DNA from: Pseudoxanthomonas sp. PXM01
GTDB taxonomy: Bacteria > Pseudomonadota > Gammaproteobacteria > Xanthomonadales > Xanthomonadaceae
DNA length: 64,000 nucleotides
Direction: 5' to 3'
NCBI RefSeq assembly: GCF_014851815.1
Contig: NZ_JACVAJ010000001.1
Span: 248,001 to 312,000 of the forward strand
Shown here: positions 1 to 8,958 of the stretch, piece after piece
Layout of the letters: every line of letters begins with the position of its first letter
Position numbering within the stretch: position 1 is the stretch's first letter
Made by a program: the position numbers and the translations under genes
The notes under the pieces: generated by a model
Databases searched by the model: none
What the model was told of the DNA's origin: nothing
What the model saw: only the letters and a program-made list of their open reading frames with translations

Positions 1-78
1 CAGGGGCGGCGACTCGTTGACGGACAACTCGAAGGTGCCGTCGTCGGCCGGGGTGTGGAACAGGTCGAAGGTCATCAT
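1..78 (-). CDS. N-terminus of an unidentified protein, cut by window edge
   Basis: Two consecutive ATG codons (complement of 73-75 and 76-78) open a frame that runs off the left edge with no stop. The visible peptide starts MMTFDLFHTPADDG. About 25 residues are too few to assign a family; no signal peptide or membrane segment is seen in them. It is oriented away from the gene-poor stretch to its right. A real gene start is likely because the frame stays open and codon use is GC-rich at third positions, but the exact start (78 or 75) is uncertain. Confidence 0.5.
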   Translation of the reverse strand, partial: MMTFDLFHTPADDGTFELSVNESPPL

Positions 79-506
79 GGCGAGCGCTGAAGCATGGTGT
101 CTGTGCGACAACGTACGGGGCGTTCCGTGACGTCGGTGCATACGCGCAGCATGCCGTTCGCCGGGGTTAAGCGGCGTGCACGCCGCGTGAGAAAACTGTG
201 CGGTCGGACTGAACGGCCTACACGCGGCCTTCGCATTTCTGTCCGTACAACGACCGCAGTGGTCGGGCGGCGGATCCACCCCCTCTGCTTCCCGCGCAAA
301 ACCCTGCTTCCGAGTCGCAAGGCTGACACCCAGGGCACCACGAGAGAACCGAACGCAGCTTCTCCGGACACCCCCTGTTCCGTGCTGCGCCTGGCGGTGG
401 ACCGCGAGTCCGACATCGTCGCCGCCCGGAGAGCCAGGCGTGTTCTCGCCGCAAACGCAAACGGGCCCGCAAGGGCCCGTTCGTGTGTCCGGCGGCAGGA
501 CCGCGA
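79..506. other. gene-poor stretch, 428 bp
   Basis: No convincing gene is seen here: the open frames are short or are arginine-rich shadow translations. It holds a perfect 16-bp palindrome at 171-186 (GCGGCGTGCACGCCGC) and, at its right end, the hairpin at 461-480 that probably ends the M28 peptidase transcript. It should also carry the promoter of the truncated leftmost gene, but I cannot point to clear boxes. Confidence 0.5.
461..480 (-). terminator. hairpin terminator after M28 peptidase gene
   Basis: Perfect 8-bp stem ACGGGCCC (461-468) / GGGCCCGT (473-480) with a four-base loop GCAA. On the minus strand the stem is followed by the T-rich tract GTTTGCGTTTG. It lies 27 bp beyond the peptidase stop codon, as expected for an intrinsic terminator of that gene. 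Confidence 0.7.
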
Positions 507-1376
507 TCAGTGCGCGTTCTGGTGGTCCCAGGTCCGCAGGCCCTGTTCGACCACGCGCAGTGCGTCGTCCACGCGTGAGGCGTCGAGCTCGGCGGTGGTA
601 TCGCGCTCGCTGTGGATCACCTGCATCACCTTCGGCACCTGCGCCGGCTTGCCGCCGCCGAAGACCGCGAGGATCGGATCGATCTCGTCGCCGCCGACCA
701 GCGAGAACGACACCGCCGGCCAGCCGGCCTTGAGAAAGGCCAGGTGGTCGGTGGGCGGGTACTTATCGCCGGGCGAGAAGCCGAGCTTCTCCTTCGTGCT
801 GGCCTCGCGCAGCGCGGCGACGAAGGGCGTGCCGCCGTCGGGCGCCATCATCCACAGCGTGTCGCCCCAGCCGAACACGTCGAAGTTGACGTACAGCGCG
901 GGCTGCTCGCGTCCCGCCGTTTCGACCCACGCATGCGCGCCGAGCAGGCCCTTCTCTTCGAGATCCCAGAACACCACCTGCACACGATGGTGTTGCAGCG
1001 GCTTGGTCTTCAATGCCTGCGCCAGTTCCAGCACCGCGGCCACGCCGGAGGCGTTGTCGGTCGCGCCATGGCCGACGGCGACCTTGTCGTAGTGCGCGCC
1101 GATCAGCAGCAGCGGGGCGTTGTCGGGGCCACCGAGGTCGGCGACGAGGTTCTCGCCGGCCTGGTCGCCGCGCACGAACGCCTCGCGCTTCCACGCGATG
1201 CCGAGCGTATCCAGGCGCGCGCCGATGGCGTCGCCGCGCGCGACGGTGCCCTTGCCCGCACTGATGGCTTCCACCTGCTGGTGCCAGCGGCTGGAGACGT
1301 CCGCGGCCCAGGCCGGTGCACTGGCGAGCAGCGAGAAGAGCAGGGCGCAGCGCAGGCTGCGGCGGCGATGGTGCAT
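507..1376 (-). CDS. secreted M28-family zinc aminopeptidase
   Basis: Predicted 289-residue exported metallopeptidase. The start at 1376 is chosen because it begins a classic Sec signal peptide (basic MHHRRR, hydrophobic core, Ala-rich cleavage site ending near Ala24); the longer upstream frame adds an unlikely N-terminus. The two-zinc M28 ligand set is visible: His95 and Asp97 in GAHYD, bridging Asp107 in ATDNASG, the catalytic Glu140-Glu141 pair in DLEEKG, Asp166 in NFDVFG and His255 near the C-terminus. M28 enzymes of this size remove N-terminal amino acids from peptides in the periplasm or medium; the exact substrate is unknown. Divergent from the response-regulator gene to its right, with a 12-bp palindrome between them. 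Confidence 0.85.
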   Translation of the reverse strand: MHHRRRSLRCALLFSLLASAPAWAADVSSRWHQQVEAISAGKGTVARGDAIGARLDTLGIAWKREAFVRGDQAGENLVADLGGPDNAPLLLIGAHYDKVAVGHGATDNASGVAAVLELAQALKTKPLQHHRVQVVFWDLEEKGLLGAHAWVETAGREQPALYVNFDVFGWGDTLWMMAPDGGTPFVAALREASTKEKLGFSPGDKYPPTDHLAFLKAGWPAVSFSLVGGDEIDPILAVFGGGKPAQVPKVMQVIHSERDTTAELDASRVDDALRVVEQGLRTWDHQNAH

Positions 1377-1445
1377 GGTGGAATCCCCGATGGAAAACGA
1401 TGGAAACCCGAGTATGCCGCACCCCGAGCGCGGGCTCGATGGCGC

Positions 1446-1479
1446 TACATGCATGTAGGGCGTCGACACCCGATACAAT
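1446..1479 (+). promoter_or_regulatory. candidate promoter with overlapping palindrome upstream of response regulator
   Basis: TACAAT at 1474-1479 is a good -10 hexamer about 65 bp before the response-regulator ATG. The -35 position (about 1451-1456) falls inside a perfect 12-bp palindrome TACATGCATGTA (1446-1457). A palindrome overlapping -35 between two divergent genes is a typical operator position. The -35 box itself is poor, which fits a regulated promoter. No binding protein can be named. Confidence 0.4.
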
Positions 1480-1543
1480 GTTAATTGCGCGGCGACGGAC
1501 GGCCCCCCTACGCTCGACCCGTCCCTTCAAGGCAGCCGTTTTC

Positions 1544-2191
1544 ATGACCATCCGCGTTTTCCTGATCGACGACCACGCCCTGGTACGCACCGGCATGCGC
1601 CTGATCCTCGGCGCCGACGCGGACATCGAGGTCGTGGGCGAAGCGGAGACCGGCGAGGCGGCACTGCCGTTGATAAGGCAGCTCAAGCCTGACGTGGTCC
1701 TGTGCGACCTGCACCTGCCGGGCTACAGCGGACTGGAAGTGACCGAACGCATCGTGCGTGCCGACATCGGCGTGCGCGTGATCATCGTGTCGGTGCTCGA
1801 GGACGGCCCGCTGCCCAAGCGTCTGCTCGAAGCCGGCGCGTCCGGTTACCTCGGCAAGGCCGGCGATGCGGCCGAACTGATCCGCGCCGTGCGCGACGTG
1901 GCGCGCGGCAAGCGCTACCTGGGCAGCAACGTGGCGCAGAATCTGGCGCTGCATACCGTCGGCGGCGATGCATCGCCGTTCGATGCGCTGTCGCCGCGCG
2001 AACTGGAGGTGGCGATGCTGCTGACCCAGGGCCTGCGCCAGGAAGAAATCGCACGCCGCCTGAGCCTCAGCGCAAAGACGGTGAACACGCACAAGACGCG
2101 CCTGTTCGAGAAGACCGGCGTGCAGGACAACATCGCCCTGGCGCGACTGGCCGCGCAGTGGGGCCTGATGGATCCGACGCGCGCGTTGTAG
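1544..2191 (+). CDS. NarL/FixJ (GacA-like) response regulator
   Basis: A 215-residue two-component response regulator. Residues 1-120 form a receiver domain with acidic pocket Asp9-Asp10 (LIDDHA), phosphoacceptor Asp55 (CDLHLPG) and the conserved Lys after GASGYLGK. Residues about 150-210 form a LuxR-type helix-turn-helix (LSPRELEV, then the KTVNTHK recognition region). Domain order and length match GacA/UvrY. No cognate histidine kinase lies nearby, so the partner is encoded elsewhere; the usual gacA neighbours uvrC and pgsA are absent. The start at 1544 is chosen because the receiver fold begins there; the longer frame has no homologous N-terminus. Confidence 0.85.
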   Translation: MTIRVFLIDDHALVRTGMRLILGADADIEVVGEAETGEAALPLIRQLKPDVVLCDLHLPGYSGLEVTERIVRADIGVRVIIVSVLEDGPLPKRLLEAGASGYLGKAGDAAELIRAVRDVARGKRYLGSNVAQNLALHTVGGDASPFDALSPRELEVAMLLTQGLRQEEIARRLSLSAKTVNTHKTRLFEKTGVQDNIALARLAAQWGLMDPTRAL

Positions 2192-2217
2192 CGGGTAGTC
2201 GCGCCTGCGGCCGCCGT

Positions 2218-2976
2218 TCAGTGTGCAGGCGACGCAGGTTTGTCGGCTTCCGGTTTGCTGGTTTCGAGTCTGGCCGTGCAGGTCTGCAGGGACGTCACCA
2301 TGGTGTCCGCCAGACGGTCGGCGCGCGCTTCCAGTGCCGCGCGGCTTTCGCCCTCGGCAGGCACGGCAAGCACGGCGATCTCGTAGCGGTTGCCGCCATG
2401 CACGAACAGGCGATGGACCGAAAGCGAGTACAGCGGTTCATCGGGCACATTCAACAGGGGACGCGCAACCGGAAATGGCTCGTCCGGGTCATCCCGACCG
2501 ATGTTGAGCAACCGCACCCGCACGGTGGGGCCGAAGGCCGATGTTCCCGTGTCGACGCGGTAGCGATCCGGCGAGGTGGCCGCGCCGATGCTGCGTGCGT
2601 TGTCCTGTTCGCGGCGCAACTGCAGGTTGTATTCGTCCGAGGGGGTGCGGTCCTTCGGAACGGTGGAGGTCACGACGAACGCGCTAGGGCCGTCCTGGTA
2701 GCGCAGCCGGTAGTACGAGATCGCGCCGCCTCCCAGTGTGCCGTAGACAACATCCTCGGCCGGGTGCAGCCGGGGCATGTCGATGCAGTAGACATCCAGG
2801 AACCGCCAGTCGAACAGAAGCGCCTGCGATCCTCCCGTGCCCTTGGCCTGGTAGGGGCCATCGGTCCAGCCACGGACGCTGCGTTGTTGGGCGTTTACGC
2901 CACCAAGGGCGGTCAATGCCAACAGGAGGACCAGCACGACGCGTGACACGCACGCGGACAGGCAGATTCGACGCAT
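2218..2976 (-). CDS. exported protein of unknown function
   Basis: About 252 residues with a clear Sec signal peptide (MRRICLSACVSR, then a Leu/Val core, cleavage near VNA-QQ). The mature part is soluble, without transmembrane segments, and holds a cysteine in the segment FLDVYCIDMP and another near the C-terminus (LQTCTA). I do not recognise the family. An in-frame ATG three codons upstream (2985) is an alternative start. It converges on the response-regulator gene, leaving 26 bp between them, and lies downstream of rne on the same strand but behind a strong hairpin. Confidence 0.6.
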   Translation of the reverse strand: MRRICLSACVSRVVLVLLLALTALGGVNAQQRSVRGWTDGPYQAKGTGGSQALLFDWRFLDVYCIDMPRLHPAEDVVYGTLGGGAISYYRLRYQDGPSAFVVTSTVPKDRTPSDEYNLQLRREQDNARSIGAATSPDRYRVDTGTSAFGPTVRVRLLNIGRDDPDEPFPVARPLLNVPDEPLYSLSVHRLFVHGGNRYEIAVLAVPAEGESRAALEARADRLADTMVTSLQTCTARLETSKPEADKPASPAH

Positions 2977-3070
2977 GACCGGCATCCTTGCTGGGGAACG
3001 TAGGGCGACTGTACTTCTGCGGTGGCGGGTTCGCCAGTCGCCGTGGCTACAGCACCGGCTCCCGGAAACG

Positions 3071-3096
3071 ACACTGGCCGCTTGCGCGGCCAGTGT
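3071..3096 (-). terminator. terminator after rne
   Basis: Perfect 11-bp stem ACACTGGCCGC (3071-3081) / GCGGCCAGTGT (3086-3096) with loop TTGC, 30 bp past the rne stop. The minus-strand tail is CGTTTCC, a short U tract, so termination is plausible but the tail is not ideal. Confidence 0.65.
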
Positions 3097-3126
3097 GTTT
3101 TTCCCTCTGCGGAGAAACGCAGTACG

Positions 3127-6100
3127 TCAGGCGTTGCGTTCTTCCGTGCTGTCGTCGTCCTGCTTGTCGGCCTGAGCGATCTCGTCGACCGGCTTGACCG
3201 GGGTGACCACCGGCTCGAACAGGCTGCGGGTGACCGACGGCGGGGTATCCGCATCGGCGACGAAGAACAGCGAACCGGTGGCCGGTGCGGCTACGGGCTT
3301 CGGCGCGGCCGGCGGCGGGGTCGGCGCAGCGGCTTCGACCGGCGCTTCGACCTCGGCGGTGGCTTCGTTCACGGCGTCGACCAGGTCGATCTGCACGGGC
3401 TCGTTGCGCACGGCGGCGACCACCGGCGTCTCCACGACCTCGACGGCGGTGACGACCGCCGCCGGGGGCGCGACCGTCTCGACGACCACGGGTTCGACAA
3501 CCACGGGAGCCGGTTCGGCGGCGATCTCGGCCTTGACCGTCTCGACGATGGCAACGGCCGCTGGCGCTTCGTGCTGCACCGTGACGGCCACCTCGGGCTG
3601 GACGCGCGCGGCTTCGGCCTTCACTTCCTCGATCACCTCGGCGGCCGCGACGGTTTCGACCACGACCGGGGCGGGCACGACGGCGGGCGTCGGATCGGCG
3701 GCGACCACCGGTACCGGAGCGGCCACTGCGGCGGCTACGACCGGTGCCGCGGCAACGGCAGCCGGCTGCGGCTGCGCTTTCGGCGGACGCGGTGCGGCGA
3801 CGGCAGGTTCTTCATCGTCGAAATCGAACTCAGGCTGCGAACGGTCGGCGACCGGGGCGTCGTCGTCGCTGCCCAGATCGTCCGCCAGCATGCCTTCTTC
3901 GCCCGCGGCACCGGCTTCGCCATTGCCACGGCGACGGCGGCGGCCACCACGACGGCCACGGCGGCGACGGCCGCCTTCACCCGTGTCGCCGTCGGCGGAC
4001 GGTGCGGCCTCACCATCGACCGCGACGACCTGCGTCGCATCGATGTCGATCGCGGCGGGCACATCGGTGGCCGGAACCGGCGTCGGTACGGCGTCGGGTG
4101 CCGTGCGCACGGCGTCCTGCGTGCCGACAACCACGGCGGCGGCCGTCGTCACCGCATCGTTGGCGACCGGTGCTGCCGGCTTCGCGGTGTCCTGCTGCGG
4201 GGCGCGCGGCTGGCGCTGACCCTGGCCTTCCTGCTGCGGCTTGCCACCCTGCTGGCCCTGCGGCTGCTTGGGCGCCTTGGGTTGCTGCTGGGTAGTGCCC
4301 TGGGCGTTCTGCGGCTGGCCCTGCGGCTTCTGCTGCTTCTGGCCCTGCTGCTCATTGCGCGGCTTCTGTTGCTGGGCGTTGCCGCCTTGCGCCTTGTCGC
4401 CCTTGTTGCGCTCGTCGCGGCGGTTGTTGTCCTGCTTGCCACCGCGGCCCTGGTTCTGCTGGCCGCGGTTGTCGCCCCGGTTGTCGCGGTTCTCGCGACG
4501 GCCGTTGTTGTTGCGGTCGTTGCGCTGGCGGTTGTCCTGCTGCGGACGGGCCTGCGGGGCAGGTGCTGCGGCTTCGCCACCGCCGAAGAGGCGCTTGAAG
4601 AAGCCGACCACGCCGCCCGAGGTGGGCGCGGCGACGGCGACCGGCGCGGCCACGGGGGCCGGCGCGGGCGCCGGTGCCGGGGCTTCACGCTCTTCGCGCA
4701 CCGGAGCCGGCTGCGTGTGCTTGACGTGGGTGACGGCGGGCGCGGCCGGAATGTTGAGCTGCGCCTTGGTCAGCGCATGCACCGGCAGCTTGCGCTGGGT
4801 GCCGCGGTGGTAGCTGGGCTTGCTGCTTTCTTCGCCCAGCTCGTTCTCGCGGATGCGGGTGACTTCGTAGTGCGGCGTGTGCAGCGCTTCGTCGGCCACG
4901 ATGATGACCGGCGCGTCGTGGCGCTGTTCGATCTCGCGCAGCGCGCTGCGCTTCTCGTTGAGCAGGAAGTTGGCGATCTCGAGCGGCGCCTGGATCAGCA
5001 CCTGCCCGGTGTTGTCCTTCATCGCGTGCTCTTCGGCCACGCGGATGATCGACAGCGACAGCGACTCGACGCTGCGCATGCGGCCATGGCCTTCGCAGCG
5101 CGGGCAGACGATCTGGCTGGATTCGCCCAGCGACGGACGCAGGCGCTGGCGGGACATCTCCAGCAGGCCGAAGCGCGAGATGCGGCCGATCTGCACGCGC
5201 GCGCGGTCGTACTTCAGCGCGTTCTGCAGCTTGTTCTCGACTTCACGCTGGTGCTTGTTGCTCGACATGTCGATGAAGTCGATCACCACCAGGCCGCCGA
5301 GGTCGCGCAGGCGCAGTTGGCGGGCGACTTCCTCGGCCGCTTCCATGTTGGTGTGGAACGCGGTTTCCTCGATGTCGCCACCCTTGGTGGCGCGCGCCGA
5401 GTTGACGTCGATGGCGGTCAGCGCCTCGGTCTGGTCGACCACGATGGAGCCGCCGGAGGGCAGGCGGACGTTGCGTTCATAGGCGCCTTCGATCTGCGAT
5501 TCGATCTGGAAGCGGTTGAACAGCGGGATGTCGTCCTTGTACGGCTTCAGCTTGCGCAGGTTGTGCGGCATGACCTGCTGCATGAACTCGCGGGCGGTTT
5601 CGTACAGTTCGTCGGTGTCGACCAGGATCTCGCCGACGTCACTGCGCAGGTAGTCGCGCAGGGCGCGGACGATCAGGCGGCTTTCCTGGTAGATCAGGAA
5701 CGGGGCCGGCTTGGTCAGCGCGGCTTCGGCGATCGCCTTCCAGACGCTCAGCAGGTAGTCCAGGTCCCACTGCAGCTCTTCGGCGTCGCGGCCGACGCCG
5801 GCGGTGCGGATGATCACGCCCATGTCGTCGGGGATCGCCAGCGCATCCATCGCCTTCTTCAGCTCGGCGCGGTCGTCGCCCTCGATGCGGCGCGAGACGC
5901 CACCGGCGGTGGGCGAGTTCGGCATCAGCACCATGTAGCGGCCGGCCAGCGAGATGAACGTGGTCAGGGCGGCGCCCTTGTTGCCGCGCTCGTCCTTGTC
6001 CACCTGGACGACGACTTCCTGGCCTTCCTTCAGCAGTTCGCGGATGCCGGCCTTGTTGTGGTCGACGCCGGCCTGGAAGTAATCGCGGGAGATTTCCTTC

Positions 6101-6309
6101 AGCGGCAGGAAGCCATGGCGGTCCGCGCCGTAATCGACGAAGGCGGCTTCCAGCGAGGGCTCGAGCCGGGTGATGCGGCCCTTGTAGATGTTGGACTTCT
6201 TCTGTTCCTTCGACGGCTGTTCGATATCGATGTCGTACAGGGTCTGACCGTCGACGATGGCCACGCGCAGCTCTTCGGCCTGCGTGGCGTTGATCAACAT
6301 GCGTTTCAT
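3127..6309 (-). CDS. rne: ribonuclease E
   Basis: A 1060-residue RNase E, the essential endoribonuclease for mRNA turnover and rRNA/tRNA maturation and the scaffold of the degradosome. The N-terminal half (about 1-510) has the S1 domain, the 5'-sensor/RNase H-like part, the catalytic aspartates in AIDVNS and VIDFIDM, and the Zn-link CPRC (Cys402, Cys405) used for dimer-tetramer assembly. The C-terminal half is disordered: Asn/Gln-rich, then an Arg-rich patch (about 4 to 6 consecutive Arg) and long Ala/Pro/Val repeats, as expected for an RNA-binding and protein-docking tail. The start at 6309 ([10 protein letters not shown]) matches the family and has AGGAACG upstream; a longer in-frame extension is rejected. 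Divergent from rluC, as in many gammaproteobacteria. Confidence 0.97.
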   Translation of the reverse strand: MKRMLINATQAEELRVAIVDGQTLYDIDIEQPSKEQKKSNIYKGRITRLEPSLEAAFVDYGADRHGFLPLKEISRDYFQAGVDHNKAGIRELLKEGQEVVVQVDKDERGNKGAALTTFISLAGRYMVLMPNSPTAGGVSRRIEGDDRAELKKAMDALAIPDDMGVIIRTAGVGRDAEELQWDLDYLLSVWKAIAEAALTKPAPFLIYQESRLIVRALRDYLRSDVGEILVDTDELYETAREFMQQVMPHNLRKLKPYKDDIPLFNRFQIESQIEGAYERNVRLPSGGSIVVDQTEALTAIDVNSARATKGGDIEETAFHTNMEAAEEVARQLRLRDLGGLVVIDFIDMSSNKHQREVENKLQNALKYDRARVQIGRISRFGLLEMSRQRLRPSLGESSQIVCPRCEGHGRMRSVESLSLSIIRVAEEHAMKDNTGQVLIQAPLEIANFLLNEKRSALREIEQRHDAPVIIVADEALHTPHYEVTRIRENELGEESSKPSYHRGTQRKLPVHALTKAQLNIPAAPAVTHVKHTQPAPVREEREAPAPAPAPAPVAAPVAVAAPTSGGVVGFFKRLFGGGEAAAPAPQARPQQDNRQRNDRNNNGRRENRDNRGDNRGQQNQGRGGKQDNNRRDERNKGDKAQGGNAQQQKPRNEQQGQKQQKPQGQPQNAQGTTQQQPKAPKQPQGQQGGKPQQEGQGQRQPRAPQQDTAKPAAPVANDAVTTAAAVVVGTQDAVRTAPDAVPTPVPATDVPAAIDIDATQVVAVDGEAAPSADGDTGEGGRRRRGRRGGRRRRRGNGEAGAAGEEGMLADDLGSDDDAPVADRSQPEFDFDDEEPAVAAPRPPKAQPQPAAVAAAPVVAAAVAAPVPVVAADPTPAVVPAPVVVETVAAAEVIEEVKAEAARVQPEVAVTVQHEAPAAVAIVETVKAEIAAEPAPVVVEPVVVETVAPPAAVVTAVEVVETPVVAAVRNEPVQIDLVDAVNEATAEVEAPVEAAAPTPPPAAPKPVAAPATGSLFFVADADTPPSVTRSLFEPVVTPVKPVDEIAQADKQDDDSTEERNA

Positions 6310-6695
6310 TGTGCGTTCCTCGCGCGCTGCTACCGCGCGGAACGCCATGGCGTTTCGCCTCTGGAACGTTGCACCGCCCCTTGCGCAGGCGCAACGGGGC
6401 AGATTCGGGTTTCCAGCGCTACGACACCACGGCAGGCCGCGGGAGCGCTTTTCTTTCTAATAGGTGTTGCGGGGCCGGAGGCAGCTTCCCTTGGGAGGGG
6501 GCGCCACGCGGGACATGTTCAGCATCAGGTGCCGTCACGCACCCGGCGGTATCCGGGCCTGCCGATCAGCCGCTAACATGGCCGCCCCTGGGGCGGTGGC
6601 CGCGCACTTGCCGGAATCGCGGGGAGACGGGCTTCTGGCCCAACAGCAACTCCCTGCGAAATCAAACCCTTATCTCGCCCTCCGAGTGTAACAGA
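6310..6695. promoter_or_regulatory. rne-rluC divergent control region and rne 5' leader
   Basis: A 386-bp stretch with no gene between divergent rne and rluC. On the rne side, about 150 nt before the rne start, an A+T-richer island (CTATTAGAAAGAAAAGC on the minus strand, near 6448-6464) is the likeliest promoter zone, implying a long rne leader. In Escherichia coli the rne leader is the target of RNase E autoregulation; whether this leader does the same is inference. The rluC side has no clear -10/-35 pair. Confidence 0.45.
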
Positions 6696-7694
6696 ATGAA
6701 TGGCTCCAACCCCAGCCCCCCCTCCGAGAAGCCAGCCGCAGGCGCCAAGACCGCCGTGCGGACGGTCACGGTCCCGGAGGACCGGGGCGGGCAGCGGCTT
6801 GACAACTTCCTGCTCGGCCAGCTGAAAGGCGCGCCGCGCAGCCTGGTCTACAAGCTGGTGCGCAGCGGACAGGTGCGGGTGAACGGCGGGCGGGCGAAGG
6901 CCGAACGCAAGCTGGAGGGCGGGGACGAGGTCCGCATTCCACCGGTGAGTCTCACCGAGGTGGGAGAAAAAGTGGCGCCGCCGGCCGGCTTCCTGAAGCG
7001 GATGGAGGCGGCCATCGTGTTCGAGGACGAGCGGCTGCTGGTCATCAACAAGCCCTCCGGCGTGGCCAGCCACGGCGGCAGCGGCATCAGCCATGGCGCC
7101 ATCGAAACCATGCGTGCGCTGCGACCGAACCAGACGCTGGAACTGGTCCACCGGCTGGACCGGGACACCTCCGGCCTGCTGGTGATGGCCAAGAAGCGTT
7201 CGGCGCTGTCCGAACTGCAGGCGCTGCTGCGCGAGGACAGCGAGGACGGCACCCGCAGCATCGAGAAGCGCTACCTGACCCTGCTGGTCGGCCGCATGCC
7301 GGACGGCGTGATGAGCGTCGACGCGGCGTTGCACATCGGCCTGCGCCAGGGCGGTGAGCGCCACGTGCAGGTGCACCGCGACGGCAAGGAGTCGCTCAGC
7401 CACTTCCGGGTGCTGGAACGGCGCGGCGGACATTCCTATTGCGAGGTCCGCATCGAGACCGGCCGCACCCACCAGATCCGCGTGCATGCCCAGCATATCG
7501 GCCATCCCGTGGCCGGCGACGACAAGTACGGCGACCCGGCGGTCAACAAGCGCCTGCGCGAGCAGGTGGGCCTGAAGCGCCTGTTCCTGCACGCCGCCTC
7601 GCTGCAGTTCGCGCTGGATGGCGGCAGGACGCCTTACGTTCTCAACGCCCCTTTGGCCGACGACCTTGCGGCGGCGCTGGATCAGTTGGGCTGA
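6696..7694 (+). CDS. rluC: 23S rRNA pseudouridine synthase RluC
   Basis: A 332-residue RluA-family pseudouridine synthase. An S4-type RNA-binding domain occupies about residues 20-85 (RLDNFLL, then the VRSGQVRVNG loop). The catalytic domain contains HRLDRDTSG at 152-160, with Asp155 the nucleophilic aspartate of the family, and the conserved RTHQIRVH motif. RluC modifies three uridines of 23S rRNA. The start at 6696 gives the usual length; the upstream frame extends into the rne leader and is not used. Position opposite rne supports RluC rather than RluD. Confidence 0.9.
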   Translation: MNGSNPSPPSEKPAAGAKTAVRTVTVPEDRGGQRLDNFLLGQLKGAPRSLVYKLVRSGQVRVNGGRAKAERKLEGGDEVRIPPVSLTEVGEKVAPPAGFLKRMEAAIVFEDERLLVINKPSGVASHGGSGISHGAIETMRALRPNQTLELVHRLDRDTSGLLVMAKKRSALSELQALLREDSEDGTRSIEKRYLTLLVGRMPDGVMSVDAALHIGLRQGGERHVQVHRDGKESLSHFRVLERRGGHSYCEVRIETGRTHQIRVHAQHIGHPVAGDDKYGDPAVNKRLREQVGLKRLFLHAASLQFALDGGRTPYVLNAPLADDLAAALDQLG

Positions 7695-7704
7695 GCGTTG
7701 CCGC

Positions 7705-8094
7705 TCAGTGCCAGAGACCGAGGATCAGTCCGAACAGGGTGAACTGCAGCGTGTGGTAGCCCGCATCGATCAGCCACAGCGTCGTGCCGCGTTGCGCGAA
7801 CAGGTAGTTGATGCCGAAGCTCGCGGCGACGAGGCCGATGCCTGCCAGTGCTCCCGTGCAAACCGCCGTCGCCAGGGCCGGCGCCGGTCCCAGCAGCCAG
7901 GCGAACACCGTTGCCGCGACAAGCGAGAACACGAACGCGCCGCCGAAGATCTTCCCCGGATGTCCCTGCTTCTGCGGATCCATGCCGGCGGCGGTGCTCC
8001 ATGCCTTGCCGAACAACGGCCCATACCAGATGCCACCCAGCAGGAAACTGGAAAGCGCGGCCGCCATCACGGCCCAGAGGTTGATGCCGTCCAT
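7705..8094 (-). CDS. DUF1761-type small membrane protein
   Basis: About 129 residues with four predicted membrane segments. The start region reads INLWAVMAAALSSFLLG followed by a GGIWYGPLFGKAW motif typical of DUF1761 proteins; their function is unknown. A GTG one codon upstream (8097) is an alternative start. It ends 10 bp from rluC (convergent) and follows the TonB-type lipoprotein gene by about 10 bp, so it is probably the last gene of a phhB-lipoprotein-DUF1761 operon. Confidence 0.75.
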   Translation of the reverse strand: MDGINLWAVMAAALSSFLLGGIWYGPLFGKAWSTAAGMDPQKQGHPGKIFGGAFVFSLVAATVFAWLLGPAPALATAVCTGALAGIGLVAASFGINYLFAQRGTTLWLIDAGYHTLQFTLFGLILGLWH

Positions 8095-8104
8095 CACGAG
8101 CGAC

Positions 8105-8518
8105 TCAGCCCGCGCCCTGCCCGAAGCACCGCGTCGGCTTTTCCAGCACCGGTGGGAACGTCACCGGGACGTTGATCGTATGCGTGACCGGCTTGCCGTT
8201 GCGCGTGGCGGCGCGGAACTTCCACGTTTGCACCGCCTCCAGCGCGGCCTTGTCGAGCGCGGCGTTGCCGCTGCTCTGCACCTGGCCCACGCGCGTCGGC
8301 ACGCCATCCTGTTCGATGGTCACGCGCAGTACCGTGGTGCCGCCGTCGCTGTTGCACTCGGCTTCGGCTGGGTAGGTGGGTGGCGGCGTGTCGATCGCGG
8401 CCAGTTCGGTCGGTGCGATCAGCGGTGCGGCGGATTCGTCCTGCTTCTTCGTGCACGCCGACAGGGCGAACACGCCGGCGAGCAGCAGGACGGGCGACAA
8501 CAGGGTGCGGCGTTCCAT
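8105..8518 (-). CDS. TonB C-terminal-domain lipoprotein
   Basis: A 137-residue lipoprotein: the N-terminus ends in a lipobox (FALSAC), so Cys about residue 22 would be lipidated. The rest resembles the TonB C-terminal fold of energy-transducer family proteins (TYPAEAECNSDGG, then TVLRVTIEQDG, ending AVQTWKFRAATRNGK). It lacks the N-terminal membrane anchor and Pro-rich span of true TonB, so it is probably not an energy transducer; its role is unknown. The ATG overlaps the phhB stop (ATGA at 8515-8518 on the complement), implying translational coupling. Confidence 0.75.
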   Translation of the reverse strand: MERRTLLSPVLLLAGVFALSACTKKQDESAAPLIAPTELAAIDTPPPTYPAEAECNSDGGTTVLRVTIEQDGVPTRVGQVQSSGNAALDKAALEAVQTWKFRAATRNGKPVTHTINVPVTFPPVLEKPTRCFGQGAG

Positions 8519-8865
8519 CAGGATTCTCCCAGCAAGGCGCTGGCCTTGGCCGCGCAGATGAAGTCGTTCTCGCTCAGGCCACCCACGTCGTGGGTCGAGT
8601 AACGCACGACGGCCCGGTTGTAGTGCACGCCCAGGTCCGGGTGGTGATCCTCGGCATGCGCGACGAAGGCGAGGGCGTTCACGAACGCTATCGTCTCGTA
8701 GTAGTTGTCGAACGGAAACGTGCGCAGCAACGCATGGCCGTCTTCCACCACCTCCCAGCCGGGCACCTGGGGCAGCAGTTCCGCGATACGGGCGGGCGGC
8801 AGGCGGTGCTCGCTGCCGCGCAACGGCACGCAGTGCGCGCGGGCGAGGGGGATGAGGTCGGACAT
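8518..8865 (-). CDS. phhB: 4a-hydroxytetrahydrobiopterin dehydratase (PhhB/PCD)
   Basis: A 115-residue pterin-4a-carbinolamine dehydratase, which regenerates the pterin cofactor of phenylalanine hydroxylase. The family motif is visible: [19 protein letters not shown] with the active-site His-His pair and a later His in YSTHD. Preceded by AGGAGA 8 nt before the ATG. Phenylalanine hydroxylase (phhA) is not adjacent in this window. Divergent from nfuA. Confidence 0.9.
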   Translation of the reverse strand: MSDLIPLARAHCVPLRGSEHRLPPARIAELLPQVPGWEVVEDGHALLRTFPFDNYYETIAFVNALAFVAHAEDHHPDLGVHYNRAVVRYSTHDVGGLSENDFICAAKASALLGES

Positions 8866-8946
8866 GGCGCATCTCCTGCGGGGCGACCAGTCTGAATGAA
8901 CCACGACGACCGGCCTATGGATGTGAATGCCCATGGGGCAGGGGGC

Positions 8947-8952
8947 TAGAAT
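8947..8952 (+). promoter_or_regulatory. -10 box giving a probably leaderless nfuA mRNA
   Basis: TAGAAT at 8947-8952 is followed by exactly 6 nt (AGCCGC) and then the nfuA ATG. As bacterial transcription normally starts 6-7 nt after the -10 hexamer, the mRNA would start at or beside the A of ATG. No Shine-Dalgarno sequence is present, which fits. Confidence 0.5.
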
Positions 8953-8958
8953 AGCCGC

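Noticed and set aside
94-1092. 332-codon plus-strand frame in the gene-poor left end
   Set aside because: The first half has no homology signal and the second half is antisense to the M28 peptidase; composition is typical of a shadow frame.
3022-6576. 1184-codon open frame on the plus strand opposite rne
   Set aside because: It is the antisense shadow of rne, caused by high GC at third positions. It is rich in Arg, Gly and Leu runs and has no family motif.
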